Shown here in pieces: positions 8,860 through 19,251 of a DNA stretch of 64,000 bases. Position 1 is the stretch's first letter, and the number at the start of each line of letters is the position of its first letter. Location of the stretch: NCBI RefSeq assembly GCF_000255295.1, contig NC_017030.1, positions 7,352,328-7,416,327 of the forward strand. The letters run 5' to 3'. The translations under genes and the position numbers were made by a program. Under the pieces are notes generated by a model, which worked only from the letters and a program-made list of their open reading frames with translations, searched no databases and was not told the DNA's origin. This stretch comes from Corallococcus coralloides DSM 2259. GTDB lineage: Bacteria; Myxococcota; Myxococcia; Myxococcales; Myxococcaceae.

Positions 8860-11800
8860 ATGACGACCTCCTCGCCGGCCACGCCGGGGAAGAAGCGCGC
8901 CCCGCTGCCCCTCGTCTCCCGCGCGCAGGCGCTCCCACTGTCCTTCATGCAGCAGCGCCTGTGGTTCCTGGCGCAGCTGGAGGGCACGAGCGCCACGTAC
9001 AACGTCTACTTCTTCGTGCGGCTGCAAGGGGCGCTGGACGCGGGTGCGCTGGAGCGGGCGCTCCAGGCCGTGGTGGCCCGGCATGAATCGCTGCGCACCA
9101 CGTTCGCCTCCGTGGATGGACAGCCGGTGCAGCGAATCGCTCCAGCGCTGGATGTGCCCCTGCGCGGGGTGGACCTGTCCACGCATGGGGATGCGCGTGA
9201 GCGCGCCCTTCGCGAGCATGCGGAAGCCGAGGCCCGCGGCCCCTTCGACCTGGAGCGCGGGCCGCTGGTGCGGACCACGCTGGCGCGGCTCGCTCCGGAC
9301 GAGCACGCGCTGCTCTTCGTCACGCACCACATCGTCTGCGACGCGGTGTCGCTGGGGTGGATGGCGAACGAGCTGAGCGCGCTCTACACCGCCTTCACGC
9401 GCAGCGAGCCGCCCCGCCTGCCGGAGCTGCCCGCGCAGTACGCGGACTTCGCGCACTGGCAGCGCCAGACGCTCACGGGCGACTTCCTGGAGGCCGAGCG
9501 CGCGTGGTGGAAGGAGCGGCTTTCGGGGGCGCCGCCCGCGCTGGAGCTGCCCACGGACCGGCCCCGCCCGCCGCGCCAGACGTCCCGGGGCGCGGTGTAC
9601 CGCCTGCCCATGTCTCCGGCCCTGGCCACGGGCATCCGCGAGCTGAGCCGCAAGGCGGCCGTCACGCCGTACATGGCGCTGCTTGCGGCGTTCCAGGTGC
9701 TGCTCTTGCGCTACAGCGGGCAGGAGGACCTGGTGGTGGGCACGCCCGTGGCGGGGCGCGGCCGTCGCGAGGTGGAGCGGCTCATCGGCTTCTTCGCCAA
9801 CACGCTGGCACTGCGGCTGGACGCGTCCGGCGACCCGACGTTCCTGGCGCTGCTCGCCCGCGTGCGCGACGTGTGCCTGGGCGCGTACGCGCACCCGGAC
9901 ATGCCCTTCGAACAGCTGGTGGACCTGCTGGTGCCCCAGCGCGACCCCAGCCGCTCGCCGTTGTTCCAGGCGATGTTCGTGCACGTGAACTCGCCGTGGG
10001 CCGCGCTCAAGTGGCCCGGCCTCACCGTGACGGAGGTGGACTTCGAGCCCGGCGTCGCGCGCTTCGACATCACCCTCTTCCTCTACGAGGACCCCAGCGG
10101 CATGGAGGCCCGCTGGGAGTACAACGCGGACCTCTTCGACGAGGCGACGGTGGCGCGCATGGCCGCGCACTACGCGCGCCTGCTGGAGGGCGCCGTCGCC
10201 CGGCCGGAGGCTCCTGTCTCCGCGCTCCCCCTGCTGACGCCGCGCGAGCGGGAGCGCGCGGTGGTGGACTGGAACGACACCTTCGCGGAGGTGCCGGTGC
10301 GCTCCGGCGTGCACGCCCTCTTCGAGGACAGCGTGCGCAGGAGCCCGGACGCGGTGGCGGTGCGCTTCGGGGATGCGCACCTGACGTACGCGGAGCTGGA
10401 GGCCCGGGCGAACCGGGTGGCCCATGCGCTGAGGGCGCGCGGCGTGACACCGGACACGGCGGTGGGGCTGTGCGTGGACCGCTCGCTGGAGCTGGCGGTG
10501 GGGGTGCTGGGCATCCTCAAGTCGGGGGCGGCCTACTGCCCGTTGGATCCGGCCTATCCGCCAGAGCGGCTGGCGCTGATGCTCCAGACGTCGCGCGCGA
10601 AGGTGCTCGTCACGCGGCGCTCGCTGGCGTCCGGCCTGCCGGAGGACGGCGTGGAGCGGCTGTTCCTGGAGGACGACCCTGGCACGCCCGCGACAGCGCC
10701 CGAGCCCGTGGGAGGGCCGGACACGCTGGCCTACGTCATCTTCACGTCCGGCTCCACGGGCGTGCCCAAGGGCGTGGCGATGCCGCACCGCCCGCTGCTC
10801 AACCTCATCCAGTGGCAGGTGCGCCGCTCCGCCGCGCCCCGGGGGCGCACGCTCCAGTTCTCCGCGCTGAGCTTCGACGTGTGCTTCCAGGAGATGCTGC
10901 CCACCTTCGCCGCGGGCGGAGAGCTGGTGCTCATGCCGGAGGACACGCGGCGCGACGGCCGGGCCCTGCTCACGCTGATGCGCGCGTATGGCGTGGAGCG
11001 CATCTTCCTGCCCTTCGTGGCGCTCCAGCACCTGGCGGAGGTGGCGGACGCGGAAGGGCTGGTGCCCACGTCACTGCGGGAGATCAACACCGCCGGCGAG
11101 CAACTGCGGATGACGCCCGCGCTGCGCAGGCTGCTCCACGCGCTGGACGGGTGCGTGCTGGACAACCACTACGGCCCCACGGAGACCCACGCGGCCTCGG
11201 CGCACGTGCTCAAGGGAAACCCGGATGCATGGCCGGACCTGCCGCCCATCGGCCGCACCATCACCAACGCGCGGACGTACCTGCTGGACGCGCGCGGCGA
11301 GCCGGTGCCGGTGGGCGTCGCGGGCGAGCTGTTCATCGGCGGGGCGGGGCTGGCGCGAGGCTACCTGCACAGGCCGGACCTGACGGCGGAGCGCTTCGTG
11401 CCGGATCCGCTGAGCCCGCACCCGGGCGCGCGGATGTACCGCACCGGTGACTTCGCCCGGTACCTGCCGGACGGCACGCTGGAGTTCCTGGGCCGGCGCG
11501 ACGCGCAGGTGAAGCTGCGCGGCTACCGCATCGAGCTGCCGGAGGTGGAGGCGGCGGTGGCGAAGCTGCCGGGCGTGAAGGACGTGGCGGTGGTGGCCCG
11601 TGAGGACTCGGCCCGGGGCAAGCACCTGGTGGCCTACGTGGTGACGCAGCCAGGGGCGGCAGTGGATGGAGGGGAACTCAAGGCGGCGCTTCGCGAGCGG
11701 CTGCCGGAGTACATGGTGCCTGCGGCCTTCGTGCTGCTGGAGGCGTTCCCGCTCACGCCCAGCGGCAAGCTGGACCGCCGCGCCCTGCCGGCCCCGGACG

Positions 11801-14800
11801 ACGACGCGGAAGCAGCCCGGGACTTCGTGGCCCCGCGCACGCCGATGGAGACGGAGGTGGCGGCCGTCTTCGCCTCGCTGCTGCAACTGCCGCGCGTGGG
11901 CGCGCACGGCCACTTCTTCGAGCTCGGAGGCCACTCGCTCCTGGCGACGCAGGTGACGTCGCGGCTGCGCGACCGGCTCCAGGTGGACCTGCCCGTGCGC
12001 GCGCTGTTCGCCTTCCCCACCGTGGAGGAATTGGCGGAGCACCTCGCCTCGCTGAAGCCGGAGGTGGGTCAGGGCGCGGAGCCGCCGCTCCTGCCGCGCC
12101 CACTTGGAGAGACCCCGCCCCTGTCCTTCGCGCAGGCGCGCCTGTGGTTCCTCACCCGGATGGATCCGGACGGGTTCTCGTACAACCTGCCCTGGTTCAC
12201 GCGCTGGACGGGCCCCCTGGACGCGGACGCGTTGCAGCGGAGTCTTCAGCGTCTGGTCCAGCGTCACGAGGCGCTGCGCACGACCTTCGTGGAGCACCAG
12301 GGCCAGCCGGTGCAGCGCATTGCTCCGGCGCTGGACCTGCCCCTGCGCCGCGAACAGGTGACCTCGCCGGAGGCACTTACGCTCCGGACAGAAGACATTG
12401 CTTCGCCGCTGTTCGTACCTCTCCATCGCGAGCAGGTGACCTCGTCAGAAGCGCTCATGCGTCGGGCGGAGGCGGAGGTGCGCCGTCCGTTCGACCTCGC
12501 CGAAGGTCCCCTGCTGCGCGCGACGCTGGTGCGCGTGGGTGACGGGGACCATGCCCTGCTCATCACGCTGCACCACATCATCTGCGACGGCTGGTCGCTG
12601 GGTGTGATGGAGCGCGAGCTGACGGCGCTCTACCGCGAGGAAACGGGTGGATCCGCGGCGGAGCTTCCCGCGCTGCCCCTCCAGCCTGCGGACTTCGCGC
12701 GCTGGCAGCGCCTGGCGTGGGTCGGATCGACGGTGGATGAGCGGCTCGGATGGTGGAAGGCCCGACTCCAGGATGCGCCTCCTGCCCTGATGCTGCCCAC
12801 GGACCTGCCGCGTCCGGCGGTGCAGACCTTCGAGGGCGCGCACCTCGCATGGAAGGCCTCGCCCGCGCTGTCCCGGGCCGTGGAGGCCCTGGGCCAGCGC
12901 CACGGCGTGACGCCCTTCATGTTGCTGCTGGCGGGCTTCCACGCCCTGCTCTCCCGCTACAGCGGGCAGGACGACCTCGTCATCGGCGCGCCGCTCGCGG
13001 GCCGTCAGCGGCAGGAACTGGAGGGGCTCGTCGGCTTCTTCATCAACACGGTGCCCTTGCGGCTCACCGCGACCCGGGACACGAGCTTCCACGACCTGGT
13101 GGTGCTCGCGCGCGACGTGACGCTGGAGTCGTTCGCCCACCAGGACCTGCCCTTCGAGCAGCTGGTGAACGCGCTCCAGCCCGAGCGCGACTCCAGCCGC
13201 GCGCCGCTGTTCCAGGTGATGTTCGTCCTGCAGAACGCCGGAGGTGCTCCAGCGCGGGCCCTGCCGGATCTGGCCGTGGAGCCGCTGGATGTGGAGACGG
13301 GGATGTCGAAGTTCGACCTCACCCTCTTCGCGCAGGAAGCCCAGGAGGGCCTGGGCTTCCTCTGGGAGTACAACACCGCCCTCTTCGAGGAGGCGACGGT
13401 GGCGCGCATGGCCGCGCACTACACGCGCCTGCTGGAGGCCGCCGTCTCCGACTTCGAACGGCCCCTCTCCCGCATCCCGCTGCTCTCCGAGGACGAGCGC
13501 CAGCAGTTGCTGGTGTCCTGGAATGACACCCAAGCGGATTATCCGCGCGATGCGTCCCTGCCCTCCCTCTTCGAAGCGCAGGCCGCGCGCGCGCCGCACG
13601 CCATCGCGGTGGCGTTTGAAGGCAGTCACCTGACGTACGCGGAGCTGGACGCACGCGCGAACCAGCTCGCGCATCACCTGCGGGGGCTGGGCGTGGGCGC
13701 AGGCACCCCGGTGGGCCTGTGCACCGGCCGCTCGCTGGAGATGGTGGTGGCCACGCTGGCCATCCTCAAGGCCGGTGGCGCCTACGTCCCGTTGGACCCG
13801 TCCTACCCTGCAGAGCGCCTCCTCTTCATGGCCCGGGACACGCGGCTGCCGGTGCTGCTCGTGCAGCCGGGGCAGGAAGAGAAGCTCGCGGCCTTGGAGG
13901 CGCGGGTGGTGGTACTGGAGCCGTCGTGGCATCCGTTCGCGCGGGAGTCCACGCAGGCGCCGCGCATCCACGTGCCTCCCGAGGCGCTGGCCTACGTCAT
14001 GTACACGTCCGGCAGCACCGGCCGTCCCAAGGGCGTGTGCATCCCGCATCGGGGCGTGGTGCGGCTGGTGACGGGCGCGAACTACGCCCGGTTCGGGCCG
14101 GAGGAGGTGCTCCTCCAACTGGCGCCCATCTCCTTCGACGCGGCGACGCTGGAGCTGTGGGGCGCGCTGCTGCACGGCGCGAAGCTGGTCGTCTTCCCGG
14201 CGCACCCGCCGGCACTGGAGGAACTGGGTGCGACGCTGGAGCGCGAGGGCATCACCACGCTGTTCCTCACCACGGCGCTGTTCGAGCAGATGGTGATGGC
14301 GCAGCCCCGCGCGCTCGCGAGCGTGCGGCAGGTGTTGACGGGCGGAGACGTGATGTCCCCGGTGGCCGCGCGGAGACTTCTGGAAGAGGGCCAGCTCATC
14401 GTCAACGCCTACGGCCCCACGGAGAACACGACCCTCTCCACCGCGCACCGGCTGACCGTCCCCGCGGATGCGCGAGCCCCCATTCCCATTGGCCAGCCCA
14501 TCGCCAACTCGCAGGCCTACGTGCTGGACGCGCTGGGCGCCCCGGCCCCCGTGGGTGTGGCGGGTGAGCTGTACGTGGGAGGTGCTGGTCTGGCGTGGGG
14601 ATACCTGCACCAGCCCGCGCTGACGGCGGAGCGCTTCGTTCCGCATCCGTTCAGCACCACGCCAGGAGCGCGGCTGTATCGCACGGGAGACCGCGCGAGG
14701 TGGCGCGCGGACGGCGTGCTCGATTTCCTCGGCCGGAACGATTCGCAGGTGAAGGTGCGCGGCTTCCGCATCGAGCCGGGAGAAATCGAAACCGCCCTCA

Positions 14801-17800
14801 AGGACTCGGAGGGCGTCACGGACGCGGTCATCGTCGTGCGCGAGGACGTCCCAGGCGACAAGCGCCTGGTGGCCTACGTCGTCGGCGCGGAGGTGGAGCA
14901 AGTCGCGCTGCGCACCCGCCTCGTCGCGAAGCTGCCGGGGCACATGGTGCCCTCCGCCATCGTGAAGCTGGAGCGGCTGCCGCTCACGCCTTCGGGCAAG
15001 GTGGACCGCAAGGCACTGCCCGCACCCGACGCGAGCGGGCGCAAGGACACCTACGTCGCGCCGAGAGAGGGCTGGGAGTCCCTGGTCGCGGAGCTGTGGG
15101 CGCCCCTCTTGAACGTGAGCCGCGTGGGCGCGCACGACAACTTCTTCGAGCTGGGAGGCCACTCGCTCCTGGCCACGCGCGTGGTGTCGCGCCTGCGGGA
15201 CGTGCTCCAGCAGGACGTCCCCGTGCGCCTGCTCTTCGAAGCACCCACGGTGGCAAGGTTCGCCGAGCGCCTGGATGCATTGAAGAAGGGAGGGCATGGG
15301 CCGCCGACGCCCCCCATCGTCGAGGTGTCGCGCGAGCAGCCGCTGCCGCTGTCCTTCGCGCAGCAGCGGCTGTGGTTCCTCGCGCGGCTGGATCCGGAAG
15401 GGTACGCGTACAACGTGCCCTTCTTCTTCCAGTTGGAGGGGCCACTGGATGCCCGCGCGCTGGAGGCCGCGCTGGAGGCGCTCGTCCAGCGCCACGAAGC
15501 CCTGCGCACCACCTTCTCCGAAGCGCACGGCCAGCCCGTGCAGCACATCCGTGTGCATCAGCCCCTGACGCTCGCGCTGGAGGAGGCCTCGGAGGATGCG
15601 CTCCGTCAGCGTGCGGAAGCGGAGGTGCGCAAGCCCTTCGACCTGGAGCATGGCCCTCTCGTGCGTGCCACGCTGGTGCGCACCGCGCCGGAGCGTCACA
15701 CGCTGCTGCTGGTCATGCACCACATCGTCTGTGACTTCTGGTCCATCGACATCCTGGTGCGTGAGCTCAAGGCCCTCTATGCCGCCAGCCTGCGGCACGA
15801 CTCCCCGGCCCTGCCCCAGCTTCCCGTGCAGTACCCGGACTTCGCTGCCTGGCAGCGGCAGGTGATGCAGGGGGAAACCCTGGAGGCGCAGCGCGCGTGG
15901 TGGAAGCAGCACCTGGACGGCGCGCCGCCCACATTGGACCTGCCCACGGACCGGCCGCGTCCGCCCGTGCAGTCCTTCAAGGGCCTCCAGTTCTCACGCC
16001 CACTGCCTGCATCCCTCCCCGCCGCCCTCCAGTCGCTGGCACGCGATGCGGGCGTCACGCCCTTCATGCTGCTGCTCGCGGGCTTCCACGCGCTGCTCGC
16101 CCGTCACAGCGGACAGGAGGACATCGTCGTCGGAACGCCCATCGCCGGGCGTGGCCGTCGCGAAGTGGAGAACCTCATCGGCTTCTTCACCAACACCCTC
16201 GCCCTTCGCGTGGACGCCTCCGGCGCGGAGAGCTTCCGCGCGCTGCTGGGCCGCGTTCGCGAGGCCTGCCTCGGTGCCTACGCCCACCAGGACATGCCCT
16301 TCGAACAGCTCGTCGATGCGCTCGTCCCCTCGCGCGACCTGAGCCGTTCGCCGCTGTTCCAGGTGATGTTCGTCTTCCAGAACGCCGGAGCCCCCTGGGA
16401 GCTGCCCGGTGTCTCCGTGCGGGCACTGACCTTCGAGCCCGGCATGGCCAAGTTCGACCTCACCCTCTTCGTGCGCGAGTCGCCCGAAGGCTGGTCGAGC
16501 GCCTGGGAGTACAACACCGCCCTCTTCGACGAGGACACGGTCGCGCGCTTCGCGGACCACTACACCCAGCTCCTCGAAAGCGCGCTCGCGGCACCGGATG
16601 CCCCGCTGGCCACGCTGCCCCTGCTCACCGCAGCGGAGCAACGGCAGCTCGCGCAATGGACGCTCCAGTCAGTGCCCTACCCCGCCGTGCCTGACGTCCA
16701 TGCCTTCTTCGAGGCCACGGCCACGCGCACGCCGGACGCCATCGCGGTGCGCTTCGGTGAGCAGGCACTCACCTACGGGGAGCTGGAGCGCCGCTCCAAC
16801 CAGCTCGCGCACCACCTGCGCCGGCACGGTGTGACCGCTGACGTCCGCGTGGGCATCCATCTGCACCGCTCGCTGGAGCTGGCCGTGGCCGTGCTGGGAA
16901 CGCTCAAGGCAGGGGGCGCCTACGTCCCGCTGGATCCGGCCTATCCACCGGAGCGGCTCACCGCGATGCTCCAGGCGTCGGGGGCGGCGGTGCTGCTCAC
17001 GTCGCGTGCGCTGCGCGGCGTCCTGGCCAGCGGCACCGCGCTGTCGCTGGAGCTCGACACGCAGGCGGACCTCCTCGCCCGTGAGTCCGACGCGCGTCCA
17101 GACCCCGTGGGCAACGCACAGGCGCTCGCCTACGTCATCTTCACCTCCGGCTCCACTGGCACGCCCAAGGGCATCGCCATGCACCGCGAGGCGCTGGTGA
17201 ACCTGCTCCACTGGCAGCTGGGGGACTCGGTAGCGCCCGGGGCGCGCACGCTCCAGTTCTCCGCGCTGAGCTTCGACGTGTCCTTCCAGGAGCTGTTCGC
17301 GACCTGGGCCGCGGGCGGCGAGCTGGTGCTGCTCACCGACGAGGTCCGCCGCGATGCAAGTCAGCTCCTCGCGCTGCTGGAGGGCGCGGGCATCGAGCGG
17401 TTCTTCATGCCCTTCGTCGCGCTCCAGAACCTGGCGGAAGTGGCCGAGCGCGAGGGCACCTTCCCCACGCGCGTCCGGGAGATCATGGTCGCGGGCGAGC
17501 AGCTGCGCATGACACCCGCGCTCCGCCGCTTCATGAAGCGCACGGGCGCCGTGCTGCACAACCACTACGGGCCCTCCGAAGCCCACGCGGTGACGTCGCT
17601 GTCGCTGAAGGGCGACCCGGCGGCGTGGCCGGACCTGCCCTCCATTGGTAAGCCCCTGAGCAACGTGGCCATCCACGTGCTGGACGCGCACCTGCGCCCG
17701 GTGCCACGAGGCGTGACGGGTGAGCTGTACGTGGGCGGCGTCCAGGTCTGCCGCGGCTACCTGGAACAGCCCGGCCTCACCGCCGACCGCTTCATCCCCG

Positions 17801-19245
17801 ACCCGAACAGCCCCACGCCGGGAGGCCGGCTGTACCGCACGGGCGACTGGGCCCGGTTCCTGCCGGACGGCACGCTGGAGTACCTCGGCCGGCGCGACGC
17901 GCAGGTGAAGGTGCGTGGCTTCCGCATCGAGCTGGGAGAAATCGAAGCGGCGCTGGCGCAGCACCCGTCGGTGCGGGACTGCATCGTCGACGCGAGGGAC
18001 GACGGCAGCGGCCAGAAGCGGTTGGTGGCCTGGGTGGTGGGCGCCGCCGGGAAGTCACTGGACGTCGGCGCGCTGCGGAGCTTCCTCCAGCAGCGGCTGC
18101 CGGAATACATGGTGCCCGCGCGCTGGGTCCCGCTGGAGCAGTTCCCACTGACGCCCTCGGGCAAGGTGAACCGCAAGGCATTGCCCGCGCCCGAAGGAGG
18201 CCGTGAAGCCACGCGGGCCCTGGTGGCGCCCCGGACGCCGCTGGAGCTGCGGCTCGTGCGCATCTGGGAGGAGGTGCTGGGCGTGCATCCCATTGGCGTG
18301 CGCGACAACTTCTTCGAACTGGGTGGGCACTCGCTGCTGACCTTGCGGTTGCAGTCCGCCATCCGAGCCGGGCTGGGCCGGCCGCTGCCCGTGGCGGCGC
18401 TCTTCCAGAACGCGACCGTGGAGCACCTGGCGGGCCTGCTCCGTGACGACGCCGCGCCGTGGACGCCCCTCGTCGCGATCCAGGAGGGACAGGAAGGCGT
18501 GCGTCCCTTCTTCTGCGTCCACGCGGTGGGAGGCAACGTCGCGCCCTACGCGGAGCTGGCACGTGCGTTGGGGCCGAAGCAGCCCTTCTACGGACTCCAG
18601 GCCCGCGGCCTGGACGGCGCGGAGCCCCCCTGCGAATCCATTCCGCAGATGGCGGCCCTCTACGTGCGCGCGATACGCGAGGTCCAACCGCACGGCCCCT
18701 ATCTGCTGGGCGGCTGGTCCATGGGCGGCAGCGTCGCGTGGGAGATGGCCCACCAGCTGCGGCGCGAAGGCGAGACGGTGGCGCTGCTCGCGCTGCTGGA
18801 CACCTCCGCGAGCCTGCACTCGGGCAACCCGGAGGACGCGAACGCGAAGGCGCGTTTGAGCGCGATGTTCCTGGAGGATCTGCTGCGCGCCTCGGGCCAG
18901 CCGCTGCCGCCGAGCGAAGGGCTCTCCCCCCACCAGTGGATGGAGGCGCTGGAGCAGGCCAGCCAGCCCCTGCTCGCGGCGGATCAGCCGCTGCGCGAGA
19001 TGCGCCACGCATTCGAGGTCCACCTGCACGCGGCCTGGGTCTACGCACCGCCTCCGGCCAGCGGCCCCTTCACCGTGTTCGAAGCGGAGGACTCACGCTG
19101 GGACCACGGCTGGGCCGCCTACGCGCCCGGCGGGCTGGACGCGCACCCGGTGCCCGGCGACCACTACTCCTTCCTGAAGCCACCCCACGTCCAGGTGCTG
19201 GCCGACAGGCTGCGCGACGCGCTCGCGAAGGCCCAGGAGCCCTGA
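8860..19245 (+). CDS. Three-module non-ribosomal peptide synthetase with terminal thioesterase
   Basis: A 3461-residue assembly line, C-A-T-C-A-T-C-A-T-TE. Condensation motifs: HHIVCDA (H156, C1), HHIICDG (about 1238, C2) and HHIVCDF (about 2287, C3). Adenylation cores begin near 508, 1590 and 2637, each with TSGSTG. The phosphopantetheine serines (GGHSL) lie near 1026, 2105 and 3158. The thioesterase (about 3200-3461) has GWSMGG (S3287), LLDTS and GDHYS (about H3434). Reading the specificity pocket by eye gives D-V-Q-F-N-A-H-A-A for A1 and D-V-Q-F-M-A-H-A-V for A3, both close to proline codes, and D-A-L-F-L-G-A-T-L for A2, a hydrophobic residue. There is no epimerisation or methylation domain and no MbtH gene. 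An N-terminal C domain implies acylation of the first residue or an upstream synthetase elsewhere. The product is unknown. Confidence 0.95.
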   Translation: MTTSSPATPGKKRAPLPLVSRAQALPLSFMQQRLWFLAQLEGTSATYNVYFFVRLQGALDAGALERALQAVVARHESLRTTFASVDGQPVQRIAPALDVPLRGVDLSTHGDARERALREHAEAEARGPFDLERGPLVRTTLARLAPDEHALLFVTHHIVCDAVSLGWMANELSALYTAFTRSEPPRLPELPAQYADFAHWQRQTLTGDFLEAERAWWKERLSGAPPALELPTDRPRPPRQTSRGAVYRLPMSPALATGIRELSRKAAVTPYMALLAAFQVLLLRYSGQEDLVVGTPVAGRGRREVERLIGFFANTLALRLDASGDPTFLALLARVRDVCLGAYAHPDMPFEQLVDLLVPQRDPSRSPLFQAMFVHVNSPWAALKWPGLTVTEVDFEPGVARFDITLFLYEDPSGMEARWEYNADLFDEATVARMAAHYARLLEGAVARPEAPVSALPLLTPRERERAVVDWNDTFAEVPVRSGVHALFEDSVRRSPDAVAVRFGDAHLTYAELEARANRVAHALRARGVTPDTAVGLCVDRSLELAVGVLGILKSGAAYCPLDPAYPPERLALMLQTSRAKVLVTRRSLASGLPEDGVERLFLEDDPGTPATAPEPVGGPDTLAYVIFTSGSTGVPKGVAMPHRPLLNLIQWQVRRSAAPRGRTLQFSALSFDVCFQEMLPTFAAGGELVLMPEDTRRDGRALLTLMRAYGVERIFLPFVALQHLAEVADAEGLVPTSLREINTAGEQLRMTPALRRLLHALDGCVLDNHYGPTETHAASAHVLKGNPDAWPDLPPIGRTITNARTYLLDARGEPVPVGVAGELFIGGAGLARGYLHRPDLTAERFVPDPLSPHPGARMYRTGDFARYLPDGTLEFLGRRDAQVKLRGYRIELPEVEAAVAKLPGVKDVAVVAREDSARGKHLVAYVVTQPGAAVDGGELKAALRERLPEYMVPAAFVLLEAFPLTPSGKLDRRALPAPDDDAEAARDFVAPRTPMETEVAAVFASLLQLPRVGAHGHFFELGGHSLLATQVTSRLRDRLQVDLPVRALFAFPTVEELAEHLASLKPEVGQGAEPPLLPRPLGETPPLSFAQARLWFLTRMDPDGFSYNLPWFTRWTGPLDADALQRSLQRLVQRHEALRTTFVEHQGQPVQRIAPALDLPLRREQVTSPEALTLRTEDIASPLFVPLHREQVTSSEALMRRAEAEVRRPFDLAEGPLLRATLVRVGDGDHALLITLHHIICDGWSLGVMERELTALYREETGGSAAELPALPLQPADFARWQRLAWVGSTVDERLGWWKARLQDAPPALMLPTDLPRPAVQTFEGAHLAWKASPALSRAVEALGQRHGVTPFMLLLAGFHALLSRYSGQDDLVIGAPLAGRQRQELEGLVGFFINTVPLRLTATRDTSFHDLVVLARDVTLESFAHQDLPFEQLVNALQPERDSSRAPLFQVMFVLQNAGGAPARALPDLAVEPLDVETGMSKFDLTLFAQEAQEGLGFLWEYNTALFEEATVARMAAHYTRLLEAAVSDFERPLSRIPLLSEDERQQLLVSWNDTQADYPRDASLPSLFEAQAARAPHAIAVAFEGSHLTYAELDARANQLAHHLRGLGVGAGTPVGLCTGRSLEMVVATLAILKAGGAYVPLDPSYPAERLLFMARDTRLPVLLVQPGQEEKLAALEARVVVLEPSWHPFARESTQAPRIHVPPEALAYVMYTSGSTGRPKGVCIPHRGVVRLVTGANYARFGPEEVLLQLAPISFDAATLELWGALLHGAKLVVFPAHPPALEELGATLEREGITTLFLTTALFEQMVMAQPRALASVRQVLTGGDVMSPVAARRLLEEGQLIVNAYGPTENTTLSTAHRLTVPADARAPIPIGQPIANSQAYVLDALGAPAPVGVAGELYVGGAGLAWGYLHQPALTAERFVPHPFSTTPGARLYRTGDRARWRADGVLDFLGRNDSQVKVRGFRIEPGEIETALKDSEGVTDAVIVVREDVPGDKRLVAYVVGAEVEQVALRTRLVAKLPGHMVPSAIVKLERLPLTPSGKVDRKALPAPDASGRKDTYVAPREGWESLVAELWAPLLNVSRVGAHDNFFELGGHSLLATRVVSRLRDVLQQDVPVRLLFEAPTVARFAERLDALKKGGHGPPTPPIVEVSREQPLPLSFAQQRLWFLARLDPEGYAYNVPFFFQLEGPLDARALEAALEALVQRHEALRTTFSEAHGQPVQHIRVHQPLTLALEEASEDALRQRAEAEVRKPFDLEHGPLVRATLVRTAPERHTLLLVMHHIVCDFWSIDILVRELKALYAASLRHDSPALPQLPVQYPDFAAWQRQVMQGETLEAQRAWWKQHLDGAPPTLDLPTDRPRPPVQSFKGLQFSRPLPASLPAALQSLARDAGVTPFMLLLAGFHALLARHSGQEDIVVGTPIAGRGRREVENLIGFFTNTLALRVDASGAESFRALLGRVREACLGAYAHQDMPFEQLVDALVPSRDLSRSPLFQVMFVFQNAGAPWELPGVSVRALTFEPGMAKFDLTLFVRESPEGWSSAWEYNTALFDEDTVARFADHYTQLLESALAAPDAPLATLPLLTAAEQRQLAQWTLQSVPYPAVPDVHAFFEATATRTPDAIAVRFGEQALTYGELERRSNQLAHHLRRHGVTADVRVGIHLHRSLELAVAVLGTLKAGGAYVPLDPAYPPERLTAMLQASGAAVLLTSRALRGVLASGTALSLELDTQADLLARESDARPDPVGNAQALAYVIFTSGSTGTPKGIAMHREALVNLLHWQLGDSVAPGARTLQFSALSFDVSFQELFATWAAGGELVLLTDEVRRDASQLLALLEGAGIERFFMPFVALQNLAEVAEREGTFPTRVREIMVAGEQLRMTPALRRFMKRTGAVLHNHYGPSEAHAVTSLSLKGDPAAWPDLPSIGKPLSNVAIHVLDAHLRPVPRGVTGELYVGGVQVCRGYLEQPGLTADRFIPDPNSPTPGGRLYRTGDWARFLPDGTLEYLGRRDAQVKVRGFRIELGEIEAALAQHPSVRDCIVDARDDGSGQKRLVAWVVGAAGKSLDVGALRSFLQQRLPEYMVPARWVPLEQFPLTPSGKVNRKALPAPEGGREATRALVAPRTPLELRLVRIWEEVLGVHPIGVRDNFFELGGHSLLTLRLQSAIRAGLGRPLPVAALFQNATVEHLAGLLRDDAAPWTPLVAIQEGQEGVRPFFCVHAVGGNVAPYAELARALGPKQPFYGLQARGLDGAEPPCESIPQMAALYVRAIREVQPHGPYLLGGWSMGGSVAWEMAHQLRREGETVALLALLDTSASLHSGNPEDANAKARLSAMFLEDLLRASGQPLPPSEGLSPHQWMEALEQASQPLLAADQPLREMRHAFEVHLHAAWVYAPPPASGPFTVFEAEDSRWDHGWAAYAPGGLDAHPVPGDHYSFLKPPHVQVLADRLRDALAKAQEP
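12349..12465 (+). repeat. In-frame 26-codon duplication inside NRPS domain C2
   Basis: Two imperfect copies of about 39 bases lie 78 bases apart (12349-12387 and 12427-12465). They encode REQVTSPEALTLR and REQVTSSEALMRR. C1 and C3 have only one equivalent segment before the PFDLxxGPL motif, so C2 carries about 26 extra residues between the N-terminal core and HHIICDG. The first copy and spacer have lower GC than their surroundings. Confidence 0.7.
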
Positions 19246-19251
19246 CAGCGG

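Noticed and set aside
12445-15912. An 1155-codon open frame on the minus strand across the NRPS (and similar ones at 8545-11031 and 28190-31141)
   Set aside because: These are antisense to strongly coding genes with recognisable domains. Their products are rich in His/Arg/Gln/Ala, have no known motif, and reflect the scarcity of stops in high-GC DNA. Only the WYL end of the last one (28190-28825) is real.
7612-19245. A siderophore system
   Set aside because: The exporter is EntS-like, but there are no isochorismate, hydroxamate or TonB receptor genes beside the NRPS, and the adenylation codes suggest proline and a hydrophobic residue.
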